DNA of 35,267 bases from Ramlibacter sp. (GTDB taxonomy: Bacteria > Pseudomonadota > Gammaproteobacteria > Burkholderiales > Burkholderiaceae_C), in NCBI GenBank assembly GCA_022844525.1, contig JALHLO010000010.1, forward strand, positions 1 to 35,267, given 5' to 3'. The notes under the pieces are model-generated. The model ran no database searches. It saw nothing but the letters and a program-made list of their open reading frames with translations, and was not told the origin of the DNA. Of the stretch, positions 17,744-26,227 are shown piece by piece; the stretch's first letter is position 1, and each line of letters opens with the position of its first letter. The position numbers were made by a program, and so were the translations under genes.

Positions 17744-18622
17744 ATGGGCATCCGCCACACCCCCATCACCCCCGCCCTCGGCGCGCTCGTCGAGGGCGTG
17801 GACCTCGCCCGCGTCACGGCGGCGGAGTTCCGCCAGCTGTACGACATCTGGAAGAAGCACCACGTACTGGTGATGCGCGGCCAGGATCTCACCAACGCGC
17901 AGTTCGAGCGCTTCTCGGCGATGCTGGGCGAGCTCGACCCGCCGCCCAACCAGGGCGCGGGCCGCAAGAGCGTGCCCGGCCACCCGAACCTGTACGTGGT
18001 GTCCAACCGCAGGAATGCCGAGGGCGAACCCATAGGAGCGCTCGGGGACGGCGAGGCAGCGTGGCACACGGACATGTCCTACCTGGAGCGGCCGCCCTTC
18101 GCGTCGATGCTGTGGGCGCTGGAGCTGCCCGGCACCGGCGGCGACACCTGGTTCGCCAGCATGCCGGCGGCCCTGCGCTCGATGCCGCGCGACCTGGTCC
18201 AGCGCATCTCCCGCATGGCGATCAAGCACGACGGCACCTACGACAGCGGCGGCAACGTGCGCAAGGGGATGGTCGCCAACGACGATCCCACCCGCTCGGT
18301 GGGCACCATGCACCCCATCGTCATCGTGCAGCCGGAATCGGGCGAGTCCACCCTGTACCTGGGCCGCCGGCGCAACGCGTGGATCGCCGGCCTGCCGCTG
18401 GACGAATCCGAGCGGCTGCTGAACATCATCTGGTGCTATGCGACGGCCGAAGCCGTGACGCTGCGCCACCGCTGGCAGCTGGGCGACGTGGTGCTGTGGA
18501 ACAACTTCACCACCATGCACCGGCGCGACGCCTTCCCCGCCACCGAGTTCCGCACCTTGCATCGCTCGCAGATCAAGGGCCAGTACACGCTGTCCGCACC
18601 CGTCCAGCAGGAGGCCGCATGA
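17744..18622 (+). CDS. TauD/TfdA-family 2-oxoglutarate-dependent dioxygenase
   Basis: A protein of 292 residues, close to TauD in length. The iron facial triad is visible: WHTDMSY gives His108 and Asp110, and NNFTTMHRRDAF gives His259. Arg270 and Arg274 lie 11 and 15 residues after the distal His. This is the spacing of TauD Arg266 (2-oxoglutarate) and Arg270 (sulfonate of taurine) after its His255. The family hydroxylates carbon next to a leaving group, releasing sulfite from sulfonates (TauD), phenol from phenoxyacetates (TfdA) or sulfate from alkyl sulfates. The arginines are also kept in TfdA, so the substrate is open. The sulfite oxidase genes downstream favour a sulfonate. GGGAGG precedes the ATG, and the stop overlaps the next gene. 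Confidence 0.88.
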   Translation: MGIRHTPITPALGALVEGVDLARVTAAEFRQLYDIWKKHHVLVMRGQDLTNAQFERFSAMLGELDPPPNQGAGRKSVPGHPNLYVVSNRRNAEGEPIGALGDGEAAWHTDMSYLERPPFASMLWALELPGTGGDTWFASMPAALRSMPRDLVQRISRMAIKHDGTYDSGGNVRKGMVANDDPTRSVGTMHPIVIVQPESGESTLYLGRRRNAWIAGLPLDESERLLNIIWCYATAEAVTLRHRWQLGDVVLWNNFTTMHRRDAFPATEFRTLHRSQIKGQYTLSAPVQQEAA

Positions 18623-19623
18623 TCAACCGCCGACACTTCACCCGGGGCCTGCTCGCCTCCTCCATCCTGGCCGCGCCCGGCGTGCGCGCGCAGGACCCCT
18701 GGCCGGCCAAGCCGCTGCGGCTGGTGGTCGGACTGGCGCCCGGCGGCATCGCCGACATCACCTCCCGCATCATCGCGCCGCGGCTGTCCGAAGTGCTGGG
18801 GCAGCCCGTGCTGGTGGAGAACCGCACGGGCGCGGGCGGCGCGATCGCCACGCGCATGGTCGCGGGCAGTCTTCCCGACGGCTACACGCTGCTGACGGCC
18901 TTCGACGGCACGCACGTGACCATTCCGGCGTCGAATCCCTCGGCGGGCTTCGACCCCATCGGCGACTTCGCGCCGATCGGCAAGATCGTGGACTCGCCCG
19001 TGCTGATCACGGCGCATCCCAGCTTCCCGGCCAGCGACTTCGCCGAGTTCATCGCGCTGTCCCGCAAGTCGATCACTTCCCGCGACGGCGCGCGCCTGTT
19101 CGACTACGGCACGGCCGGCGTCGGCAGCACCGGGCACCTCACCATGGAACTGCTGAAGCTGCGCCTGGGCTTCTTCGCGGTCCACATCCCCTACCGCGGC
19201 GGCGGCGATGCGCGCGCGCAGGTGCTGGGGCGCCAGATCCCGCTGATGCTGGCGGCCGTGCCGACCACGTCCGGGGACATCCGCGCGGGCGTGCTCAAGG
19301 GCCTCGCCGTCACCAGCGCGAAGCGCGCGCCGGTGCTGCCCAACGTGCCCACGCTGGGCGAGCTGAACCCCGACCTGAAGAACGTGGACGTGAACTCCTG
19401 GGTGGGCCTGGTCGCCCCGGCGAAGACGCCTTCGGCCGTGGTCGCGCGGCTCGATGCCGCCCTGCGGCAGGTGCTCGCGATGGAGGACATCCAGAACCGC
19501 CTGCTGGCCGCCGGCTCCACGCCGGTGAAGAGTTCCCCGGAGATCTTCGGCCAGCAGATCTCGGCGGACCTGACGCAATGGAAGAAGGTGATCGCCGACT
19601 CGCGGCTGCGCCTGGAAGCATAG
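18619..19623 (+). CDS. Bug/TctC-family tripartite tricarboxylate transporter substrate-binding protein (orphan)
   Basis: A protein of 334 residues. The signal sequence MINRRHFTRGLLASSILAAPGVRAQ has a twin arginine and an AQ cleavage site. The mature protein shows standard Bug features: WPAKPLRLVVGLAPGGIADITSR, LGQPVLVENRTGAGGAIATRMVA, HIPYRGGGDARAQVLGRQIPLML and LKGLAVTSAKRAPVLPNVPTLGE. Bug proteins are very numerous in Burkholderiales, bind carboxylates, amides and aromatics, and mostly lack their own membrane partners, as here. The start overlaps the dioxygenase stop (ATGA), so the two are coupled and probably concern the same compound. Confidence 0.92.
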   Translation: MINRRHFTRGLLASSILAAPGVRAQDPWPAKPLRLVVGLAPGGIADITSRIIAPRLSEVLGQPVLVENRTGAGGAIATRMVAGSLPDGYTLLTAFDGTHVTIPASNPSAGFDPIGDFAPIGKIVDSPVLITAHPSFPASDFAEFIALSRKSITSRDGARLFDYGTAGVGSTGHLTMELLKLRLGFFAVHIPYRGGGDARAQVLGRQIPLMLAAVPTTSGDIRAGVLKGLAVTSAKRAPVLPNVPTLGELNPDLKNVDVNSWVGLVAPAKTPSAVVARLDAALRQVLAMEDIQNRLLAAGSTPVKSSPEIFGQQISADLTQWKKVIADSRLRLEA

Positions 19624-19898
19624 TGGCGCCGGGGGCCACGTTGTCCCCCTAGGCCCTTGCGCTGATTTCCCTCCCCCATCCTAAGTGTGCGCCCTAGGCG
19701 CGCCCAGCGGCCGCGCGTGTTCGTCGCTTCATGCTCTCGGAAAAATAGCACCTCCGGCGACCCGCTGAAACCGGCGGTAACTTGTCGCAGCAGCGAGCGA
19801 TTGCTCTCTTGTGGTCCCCGCTGACCTTTGACCACACTGGTTACAGCGCGGCCGTTCAAGGCGCTACGGGTGCCGGGATCGCGCCAGGGAGAACCAGG
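19624..19898 (+). promoter_or_regulatory. Intergenic control region before the PhnD-rhodanese/sorAB unit
   Basis: This 275-base gap holds no gene I can support. Just after the Bug gene, GTGGC and GCCAC (19623-19639 area) could form a weak terminator stem. CCCTAGGC occurs twice, at 19647-19654 and 19692-19699, 45 bases apart. The second copy sits inside the small palindrome GCGCC-CTA-GGCGC (19689-19701). A longer in-frame start at 19782 exists for the downstream gene but would put non-signal sequence before a clear signal peptide. A confident -35/-10 pair was not found. Confidence 0.45.
19773..19789 (+). promoter_or_regulatory. Second copy of the palindrome-like element, upstream of the rhodanese/sorAB unit
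   Basis: GGCGGTAACTTGTCGCA matches the element at 16469-16485 in 14 of 17 positions. The 27-base windows 19766-19792 and 16462-16488 match in 22. It lies 109 bases before the start codon at 19899. The symmetry is weaker than in the first copy. It may bind the same regulator, but this is inferred only from similarity and position. Confidence 0.45.
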
Positions 19899-21116
19899 AT
19901 GAAGGATTCGACTGGACTGGTGGGCGGAATCGCGGCCCTGGCACTCGCGCTGGGGGCGGTGCAGGCGCATGCCGCCGTGCCGCAGGACGCCGGTGCGCCG
20001 CTGCGCGTGCTGGTCAACCCCGGCGACGCGGGGGAACACTCCCGCTTCGGCGTGTACAGCGCCTGGCGCGGCGCGCTGGAACAGGCCCTGCGCAAGCACA
20101 ACATCGGACCGGTGACCTTCGTGCTGTCGGTGGACGCGACGGCCGACCTTTCTTCCACCCGCGCGGGGACCAACGACATCTTCGTCGCGCCGGCGCACGT
20201 GGTGGGCAGCGCCGTGCGCTACGGCTACAAGCCCGTGCTGGGCGTGGACAAGCCCGTGCAGGCGGTGCTGGTGACGCTGAAGAACAGCGGCATCCAGGAC
20301 CTGGCGCAGGCCAAGGGCAAGCGCCTGGGCATGCCGCTGCAGGACAGCGTGGTCACCTACCTGGTGCGCGGCGAGGTCAACGCCGCCAACACCACGATCA
20401 AGCGCCACTTCGCGTCGGTCTACGACACCCGCTACCAGGAAGCCCTGCTGCCCTGCCTGCACCTGCGCCATTGCGAAGTGGTCGCGGTGGAACGCGCGGT
20501 GTACGAGCGCTGGGTGGCCGCCGGCGAACCCGTCCTTGCCATCATGGAAACCCGGCCGGTCCCCAACCTGAGCGTCGCCATCAAGGACGGCACGCGGCCG
20601 GGCACCGAGGCGCTGCAGGCCGCGCTGGCGGATTCGCCGGTGTTCGCGAACCTGCTGCGCACCGAGAAGTCGCTGGCCGTGGCGCACCGCGCGGACGACT
20701 TCAAGTACGTGGCCACCCTCGGCTACTTCACGCCCCGCGCCCTGCCCGGCGCGACCGTCGTGGACGCCAGGCGCGTCGCGCAACTGATGCAGGAAGGCGC
20801 CGCCTACGTGGACACGCGCACCGACGCGGAGTTCAAGGCCGGGCACGTGCCGGGTGCCGTGCTGGTGCCGTACCACGAGAAGAGCGCGAAGGACGCGGAC
20901 TTCGACGCGTCGCTGGACAAGTTCGAGGTCGCCAAGCTGGGCCCGGACCGCGGGGCCACGCTCATCTTCGCCTGCAACGGGCCGGAGTGCTGGAAGAGTT
21001 TCAAGGCGGCGCATGCCGCGATCAAGGCCGGCTACCGGAAGGTGCACTGGTTCCGCGGCGGCTTTCCCGAGTGGCGCAGCTCCGGGCTGAAGTTCGACGC
21101 GGCGGCAGCCCAATGA
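19899..21116 (+). CDS. Periplasmic PhnD-like binding domain fused to a rhodanese domain
   Basis: A protein of 405 residues. It has a signal peptide (1 to about 26, ending AHAAV) and then a PhnD/SsuA-like ligand-binding domain (about 33-275) with LRVLVNPGDAGEHSRFGVYS, NDIFVAPAHVVGSAVRYGYKPVL, and GKRLGMPLQDSVVTYLV. A single rhodanese domain follows (about 284-398) with VDTRTDAEFKAGHVPGAVLVP, the active-site loop CNGPECWKS (Cys359 catalytic, Cys364 second) and WFRGGFPEW. A pair of cysteines, Cys186 and Cys192, lies in the binding domain. The rhodanese should carry persulfide sulfur in the periplasm, and the ligand is unknown. AGGGAG precedes the ATG. The gene is 18 bases before sorA, pointing to a role in periplasmic sulfur or sulfite handling. 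Confidence 0.88.
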   Translation: MKDSTGLVGGIAALALALGAVQAHAAVPQDAGAPLRVLVNPGDAGEHSRFGVYSAWRGALEQALRKHNIGPVTFVLSVDATADLSSTRAGTNDIFVAPAHVVGSAVRYGYKPVLGVDKPVQAVLVTLKNSGIQDLAQAKGKRLGMPLQDSVVTYLVRGEVNAANTTIKRHFASVYDTRYQEALLPCLHLRHCEVVAVERAVYERWVAAGEPVLAIMETRPVPNLSVAIKDGTRPGTEALQAALADSPVFANLLRTEKSLAVAHRADDFKYVATLGYFTPRALPGATVVDARRVAQLMQEGAAYVDTRTDAEFKAGHVPGAVLVPYHEKSAKDADFDASLDKFEVAKLGPDRGATLIFACNGPECWKSFKAAHAAIKAGYRKVHWFRGGFPEWRSSGLKFDAAAAQ

Positions 21117-21134
21117 CAACCTGAGGAAGACGAC

Positions 21135-22343
21135 ATGACGCAATCGACCGATCTCTCCCGCCGCGGCCTGCTGGCCGGCGGCCTCACGGCGCTCGCCGGG
21201 GCCGGCCTCGGCCGCTCCGCCCAGGCCCAGGCGCCCGCGGCAGCGCCGGCGAAGCCCGGGCTGCCGGCGTACGTGGCCTGGAAGGACCCGGACCAGATGA
21301 TCGTGCACACCGGCACGACCATCGAGACGAAGCGCAGCGCCTTCGGCACCAGCGTCATCACGCCGGCCGAGCGGCTGTACATCCGCAACAACCTGCCGGC
21401 ACCCGACGTGTCCATCGTCGCCAACCGCGACGCCTGGACGGTGGCCGTCGAAGGCGTGCGCCAGCCGGTCACGCTGAGCGTCGCCGACCTCAAGTCGATG
21501 GGGCTGGAGACCGTGGCCGCCGTGCTGCAGTGCTCGGGCAACGGCCGCGGCTACTTCCCCAGCAAGCCCAGCGGCACCAAGTGGCAGGTGGGCGCCGCGG
21601 GCTGCGTGATCTGGAGCGGCGTGCCGGTGCGCAGCGTCGTGGCCGCGCTCGGCGGCGTGGTGGAGGACGCGCGCTTCATGACCGGCACCGGCGGCGAGAC
21701 CCTGCCCGCGGGGCTGGACCCGAAGAGCGTGATCGTGGAGCGCTCGGTGCCGCTGCGGGCGATGGACGACGCGCTGCTCGCCTGGGAAATGAACGGCGAG
21801 CCGGTGCCGCATGCGCATGGCGGGCCGCTGCGCCTGGTGGTGCCGGGCTACAGCGGCGTCAACAACATCAAGTACGTCAAGCGGCTGGCATTCACGCCGG
21901 TGGAAACCGACGCGGCGATCCAGCGCACCGGCTACCGCATGACGCCGCCGGGCACGCGCGGCGACCCGAGCTTCCCCGCGGTGTGGGAGATGGACGTGAA
22001 GTCCTGGATCAACGGCCCGGCGCCCGAGGCGGGGCCGGTGCGCGCGGGCATGGTGCAGATCCACGGCGTGGCCATGGGCGGGTCGCGCAACCTGCGCCGC
22101 ATCGACGTGTCCGTCGACGGCGGCCAGAACTGGCAGGAGGCGCGCTTCGTCGGCCCGGATCTGGGCCGCTTCGCCTGGCGCCAGTTCGTGCTGCCGGTGC
22201 GGCTGGCGCCGGGGCAGTACCTGCTGGCTTCGCGGGCGCAGGACTCGCGCTTCAACTGGCAGGTCGAGGCCACGCCGGACAACGGCGGCGGCTTCCTCAA
22301 CAGCGGCTGGCGCGCGCACGCATTTCCGGTCACGGTCGTCTGA
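21135..22343 (+). CDS. sorA: Periplasmic sulfite dehydrogenase, molybdenum subunit (SorA/SorT-like)
   Basis: A protein of 402 residues of the sulfite oxidase family, which oxidises sulfite to sulfate using a molybdopterin cofactor. The N-terminus LSRRGLLAGGLTALAGAGLG is a Tat signal, as expected for a cofactor-loaded periplasmic enzyme. The molybdenum-ligating cysteine is Cys133 in LQCSGNGRGYF. The cofactor domain includes GGETLPAGLDPKSV, WEMNGEPVPHAHGGPLRLVVPGYSG and NNIKYVKRL. A C-terminal dimerisation domain follows, with GSRNLRRIDVSVDGGQNW. It has no heme domain of its own, and the next gene supplies the cytochrome. SoxC is the closest alternative, but no other sox genes are present. The stop overlaps the cytochrome start (TGATG). 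Confidence 0.9.
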   Translation: MTQSTDLSRRGLLAGGLTALAGAGLGRSAQAQAPAAAPAKPGLPAYVAWKDPDQMIVHTGTTIETKRSAFGTSVITPAERLYIRNNLPAPDVSIVANRDAWTVAVEGVRQPVTLSVADLKSMGLETVAAVLQCSGNGRGYFPSKPSGTKWQVGAAGCVIWSGVPVRSVVAALGGVVEDARFMTGTGGETLPAGLDPKSVIVERSVPLRAMDDALLAWEMNGEPVPHAHGGPLRLVVPGYSGVNNIKYVKRLAFTPVETDAAIQRTGYRMTPPGTRGDPSFPAVWEMDVKSWINGPAPEAGPVRAGMVQIHGVAMGGSRNLRRIDVSVDGGQNWQEARFVGPDLGRFAWRQFVLPVRLAPGQYLLASRAQDSRFNWQVEATPDNGGGFLNSGWRAHAFPVTVV

Positions 22344-22654
22344 TGGCGGCGGGTTCCCGCGGCGCGGCGGCCTTCGCCGCGCTCGCCTTCGCCGCCCTGC
22401 CGGCGGCGGCGCAGGCGGACGACGAAGGACGCAGGCTGTTCACCGGCGTGACGCCGGCCTGCGCGCTGTGCCACACGCTCAAGGATGCCGGCGCCGCCGG
22501 CGCCGTCGGCCCGTCGCTGGACGAATTGCGCCCGGACCGCGAGCGGGTCATCAAGGCCCTGCGCAACGGAGTCGGGCAGATGCCGCCGTTCGGCCACCTG
22601 AGCGAAGCGCAGATCCAGGCGCTGGCGCGCTACGTGGAAGCCGCGACGAAATAA
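22343..22654 (+). CDS. sorB: Small periplasmic cytochrome c, SorB-like
   Basis: A protein of 103 residues with a signal peptide (to about Ala25) and one heme c site, CALCH, at 40-44. Met80 in GQMPPF is the likely distal heme ligand. It has the size and layout of SorB, the monoheme cytochrome that accepts electrons from SorA and passes them to the respiratory chain. The start codon overlaps the sorA stop, which supports a heterodimeric SorAB enzyme. It ends 52 bases before the convergent dnaE gene. Confidence 0.88.
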   Translation: MAAGSRGAAAFAALAFAALPAAAQADDEGRRLFTGVTPACALCHTLKDAGAAGAVGPSLDELRPDRERVIKALRNGVGQMPPFGHLSEAQIQALARYVEAATK

Positions 22655-22678
22655 CCGGCAGCCTCGCGCGCTCCCCTA

Positions 22679-22699
22679 ATCCCCGCGGGGGCGGGGGAT
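22679..22699. terminator. Hairpin between convergent sorB and dnaE
   Basis: ATCCCCGC and GCGGGGGAT flank a GGGG loop, giving a strong GC-rich stem with one bulge, in the short gap between the two convergent genes. No long T run follows on either strand, so termination in both directions is plausible but not certain. Confidence 0.4.
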
Positions 22700-22706
22700 G
22701 ACGGGG

Positions 22707-25700
22707 CTAGTTCTCGTACACGATCTGCGCCTGCCCCCCGTGGGCCTGCGCCATCCAGCTGGCCAGCGCCGCATCGCTCGGGAAGAACTTGGCCTGCTCG
22801 CCCAGCTGCAGCTCGGCCTGGGCCGTCTCGCGCTGCACCACCAGCCGCACACCGAGCCCGCGCACCAGCTCGCCCTGCTCCGACACCTCGCGCCTGGGCG
22901 GGAAGTCGCGCAGCAGCCGCTGGATGTCCGGCACCGTCCCGTTCACCGCCACCTTGAGGTACTTGCCGAAGCGGCAGCGGGCCGTGGCCAGGTCCCAGAT
23001 CTGCTGCACGTTCAGGCGGAAGCCGCCGGAAAAGCGGTCCGGCTGCAGCTTGGCCTGCACCACCACCAGCTCGTCGTCCTTGAACCAGCCGCGCTGCGGG
23101 TTGAACACGGCCTCGTCGGCCGCCGCGTCGATGGCGCCGCTCTTGTCGTCCAGCTTGAACAGCGCCAGCTTGCCGCGCTGGCCGTTGATGATGCGCAGGT
23201 CGGTGACGATGCCCGCCAGCAGCAGCGGCTCGCGCGTGTCCACCAGCTCCTCGATGCGCCGCTTGCAGAAGCGCCGCACCTCGCGCTCCACCTCGTCGAA
23301 CAGGTGGCCCGAGAGGTAGAAGCCGATCGCGGTCTTCTCCTGCGACAGCCGCTCCTTCACGCCCCAGGGCGTGGCCTCCACCAGGTCGGGCTCCTGGTGG
23401 CTGGCGCCGTGGGAATCTTCCCCGCCCAGGTCGAACAGGCCGCCCTGGTTGGCGTTGGCCTCCGCCGCGTTGGCGAAATCGAAGGCGCGGTCGATCGACG
23501 CCACCATGGCGGCGCGGTTCATCTGCAGCGCGTCGAAGGCGCCGGCCTTGATCAGCGCCTCCACCGTGCGCTTGTTGATGCGGCCGCGGTCCACGCGGCA
23601 GCAGAAGTCGTACAGGCTCTTGAAGGGACCGCCCTCCTGCCGCGCCGCCACGATCGCCTCGATCGCCGACTGGCCCGTGCCCTTGATCGCGCCCAGCCCG
23701 TAGCGGACCACCTTGTCGGAGATCGGCTCGAAGCGCCAGGTGCCGCGGTTCACGTCCGGCGGCTCGAAGGTCAGGCCGAAGCGGTTGACCGCATCCTCGA
23801 ACAACACCTTCAGCTTGTCGGTGTTGTCCATTTCGATGGTCATGTTGGCGCAGAAGAACTCCGCCGTGTAATGGACCTTCAGCCACGCGGTGTGGTACGC
23901 CAGCAGCGAGTAGGCGGCCGCGTGCGACTTGTTGAAGCCGTAGCCCGCGAACTTCTCCATCAGGTCGAAGACCTCGTCGGCCTTCTCCGCGGAGATGTTG
24001 TTCTTCGCCGCGCCTTCCCGGAAGATTTCCCGGTGCTTGGCCATCTCCTCGGCCTTCTTCTTGCCCATGGCCCGGCGCAGCAGGTCGGCGCCGCCGAGCG
24101 AGTAGCCGCCCAGCACCTGCGCCGTCTGCATCACCTGCTCCTGGTAGACCATGATCCCGTAGGTTTCCGAGAGCACCGGCTCCACCAGCTTGTGCGGGTA
24201 CTCCACCACTTCGCGGCCGTGCTTGCGCGCCACGAAGCTGGGGATCAGGTCCATCGGGCCCGGCCGGTACAGCGCGTTCAGGGCGATCAGGTCCTCCAGC
24301 CGCGTGGGCCGCGCGTCGCGCAGCATGCCCTGCATGCCGCGGGATTCGAACTGGAACACCGCTTCGGTCTTGCCGTCCGAAAAGAGCTTGTAGGTGGCCG
24401 CATCGTCCAGCGGCACCGCTTCGAAGGTGAAGCCCTCCTGCCCCGGATGGCGCTGCGCGATGAACTGGCGCGCGAGCTCCAGGATGGTCAGCGTCGCCAG
24501 CCCCAGGAAGTCGAACTTCACCAGGCCGGCGGCTTCCACGTCGTCCTTGTCGTACTGGCTCACCGCGGAGTCGCTGCCCGGCTGCTGGTACAGCGGCGTG
24601 AAGTCGGTCAGCTTGCCCGGGGCGATCAGCACGCCGCCCGCGTGCATGCCGACGTTGCGCGTCATGCCTTCGAGCTTCTGCGCCAGGTCCAGCAGCGTCC
24701 TGACCTCGTCCTCGCGCTGGTAGCGCTCGGCCAGGATCGGTTCCTGCTTGAGCGCATCGGCGATCGTGATGTGCGTGCCCGGCTTGTTGGGGATCAGCTT
24801 GCTGATGCCGTCGCAGAAGGTGTAGCTCATGTCGAGCACGCGGCCGACGTCGCGCACCGCGGCGCGCGCGGCCATGGTGCCGAAGGTGGCGATCTGCGAC
24901 ACCGCGTCGCGGCCGTACTTCTCCTTGACGTACTCGATCACGCGGTCGCGGTTGCCCTGGCAGAAGTCGATGTCGAAGTCGGGCATCGACACGCGCTCGG
25001 GGTTCAGGAAGCGCTCGAACAGCAGGTTGTACTGCAGCGGGTCGAGGTCGGTGATCTTCAAGGCGTAGGCCACCAGCGAACCGGCGCCCGAGCCCCGGCC
25101 GGGGCCGACCGGGCAGCCGTTGTTCTTGGCCCAGTTGATGAAGTCGCCCACGATCAGGAAGTAGCCCGGGAAGCCCATCTTGACGATGGTCCCCAGCTCG
25201 AACTCCAGCCGCTCGACGTAGCGCGGGCGCTGCCGCTCGCGCTCGGCCTCGTCGGGGTACAGGTGCAGCAGCCGCTCGTTCAGGCCTTCGTGCGAGGCGA
25301 AGCGGAAGTACTCCTCGATCGGCATGCCGTTGGGCGTGGGGAAGTCGGGCAGGCGCGGCTTGCCCAGTTCCAGCACCAGGTTGCAGCGGCGCGCGATCTC
25401 CGCCGTGTTGGCGACGGCCGAAGGGATGTCCTCGAACAGCGCCTCCATCTGCGCGGCGGTCTTGAAGTACTGCTCGCGGGTGAACTTGCGCACGCGCCGG
25501 GCATTGCCCAGGATCTCGCCTTCCGAGATGCAGACGCGCGCCTCGTGCGCCTCGTAGTCCTCTTCCCGGGTGAACTGCACCGGGTGCGTGGCCACCACCG
25601 GCAGGTTCAGGCGGGCGGCCAGCTGGACCGCCGCGGCCACGTGCGCCTCGTCGTCGTTGCGGCCGGCCCGCTGCAGCTCGATGTAGAAACGGTGCGGGAA

Positions 25701-26174
25701 CACGCCGGCCAGCTGCAGCGCCACTTCGGAGGCACGGCTCCCGTCGGCCTGCAGCAGCGCCTGGCCCACCGGGCCGGCCTGCGCGCCCGACAGCAGGATC
25801 AGCCCCTCGCCCAGCTCCTGCAGCCACTCCAGCTTCGCGATCGCCTGCGCGCGCACCACGTTGCGCGTCCACGCCCGCGCCAGGATCTCGCACAGGTTCA
25901 GGTAGCCCCGGTGGTCCTGCACCAGCAGGACGATGCGCGAGATGGCGGCGGCGTCGGAGCCCAGGCCCTGCAGCATCAGCTCGCAGCCGATCACGGGCTT
26001 CAGGCCGGCGCCGCGCGCCTCCTTGTAGAACTTGATGGCGCCGAACAGGTTGTTCAGGTCGGTGATGCCCAGCGCCGGCTGGTGGTCGGCCGCGGCCGCC
26101 TTCACGATCTCCTCGATGCGGTTGGTGCCGTCGACGACGGAGAATTCGGTGTGGAGGCGCAGGTGCACGAACAT
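22707..26174 (-). CDS. dnaE: DNA polymerase III subunit alpha
   Basis: A protein of 1155 residues, the replicative polymerase catalytic subunit, with the length of E. coli DnaE. The N-terminal PHP domain begins [15 protein letters not shown]. The polymerase palm shows [16 protein letters not shown] and PDFDIDF with Asp401 and Asp403, the same numbers as in E. coli. The third catalytic region is [37 protein letters not shown] and the C-terminal OB-fold and tau-binding region follow. The ATG is preceded on the minus strand by TACAAT, 6 bases before the start, with no ribosome binding site. It is divergent from trhO. Confidence 0.98.
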   Translation of the reverse strand: MFVHLRLHTEFSVVDGTNRIEEIVKAAAADHQPALGITDLNNLFGAIKFYKEARGAGLKPVIGCELMLQGLGSDAAAISRIVLLVQDHRGYLNLCEILARAWTRNVVRAQAIAKLEWLQELGEGLILLSGAQAGPVGQALLQADGSRASEVALQLAGVFPHRFYIELQRAGRNDDEAHVAAAVQLAARLNLPVVATHPVQFTREEDYEAHEARVCISEGEILGNARRVRKFTREQYFKTAAQMEALFEDIPSAVANTAEIARRCNLVLELGKPRLPDFPTPNGMPIEEYFRFASHEGLNERLLHLYPDEAERERQRPRYVERLEFELGTIVKMGFPGYFLIVGDFINWAKNNGCPVGPGRGSGAGSLVAYALKITDLDPLQYNLLFERFLNPERVSMPDFDIDFCQGNRDRVIEYVKEKYGRDAVSQIATFGTMAARAAVRDVGRVLDMSYTFCDGISKLIPNKPGTHITIADALKQEPILAERYQREDEVRTLLDLAQKLEGMTRNVGMHAGGVLIAPGKLTDFTPLYQQPGSDSAVSQYDKDDVEAAGLVKFDFLGLATLTILELARQFIAQRHPGQEGFTFEAVPLDDAATYKLFSDGKTEAVFQFESRGMQGMLRDARPTRLEDLIALNALYRPGPMDLIPSFVARKHGREVVEYPHKLVEPVLSETYGIMVYQEQVMQTAQVLGGYSLGGADLLRRAMGKKKAEEMAKHREIFREGAAKNNISAEKADEVFDLMEKFAGYGFNKSHAAAYSLLAYHTAWLKVHYTAEFFCANMTIEMDNTDKLKVLFEDAVNRFGLTFEPPDVNRGTWRFEPISDKVVRYGLGAIKGTGQSAIEAIVAARQEGGPFKSLYDFCCRVDRGRINKRTVEALIKAGAFDALQMNRAAMVASIDRAFDFANAAEANANQGGLFDLGGEDSHGASHQEPDLVEATPWGVKERLSQEKTAIGFYLSGHLFDEVEREVRRFCKRRIEELVDTREPLLLAGIVTDLRIINGQRGKLALFKLDDKSGAIDAAADEAVFNPQRGWFKDDELVVVQAKLQPDRFSGGFRLNVQQIWDLATARCRFGKYLKVAVNGTVPDIQRLLRDFPPRREVSEQGELVRGLGVRLVVQRETAQAELQLGEQAKFFPSDAALASWMAQAHGGQAQIVYEN

Positions 26175-26180
26175 GGTTCG

Positions 26181-26186
26181 ATTGTA
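26181..26186 (-). promoter_or_regulatory. Candidate -10 element for dnaE
   Basis: On the minus strand TACAAT (5 of 6 consensus bases) is followed by six bases and the dnaE ATG. Transcription from it would start at the start codon. No consensus -35 is found at 16-18 bases upstream. The 53-base gap to trhO must carry both divergent promoters. Confidence 0.45.
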
Positions 26187-26227
26187 GGAAACGCGCCCCC
26201 CTTGACATCCGGCGAGAATCTCGGACC

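Noticed and set aside
19782-19898. An upstream in-frame ATG that would lengthen the rhodanese fusion protein by 39 residues
   Set aside because: It lies inside the shared palindrome-like element, has no ribosome binding site, and would place charged sequence ahead of a clear signal peptide that starts at 19899 behind AGGGAG.
21135-22654. SoxC-SoxD of a thiosulfate-oxidising Sox system
   Set aside because: No soxXYZAB genes are nearby, and the small monoheme cytochrome is much shorter than SoxD. SorAB fits better.
26202-26207. TTGACA as the -35 box of trhO
   Set aside because: The only -10-like sequence before the start (GAGAAT at 26214) is 6 bases away instead of about 17, so it cannot pair with it.
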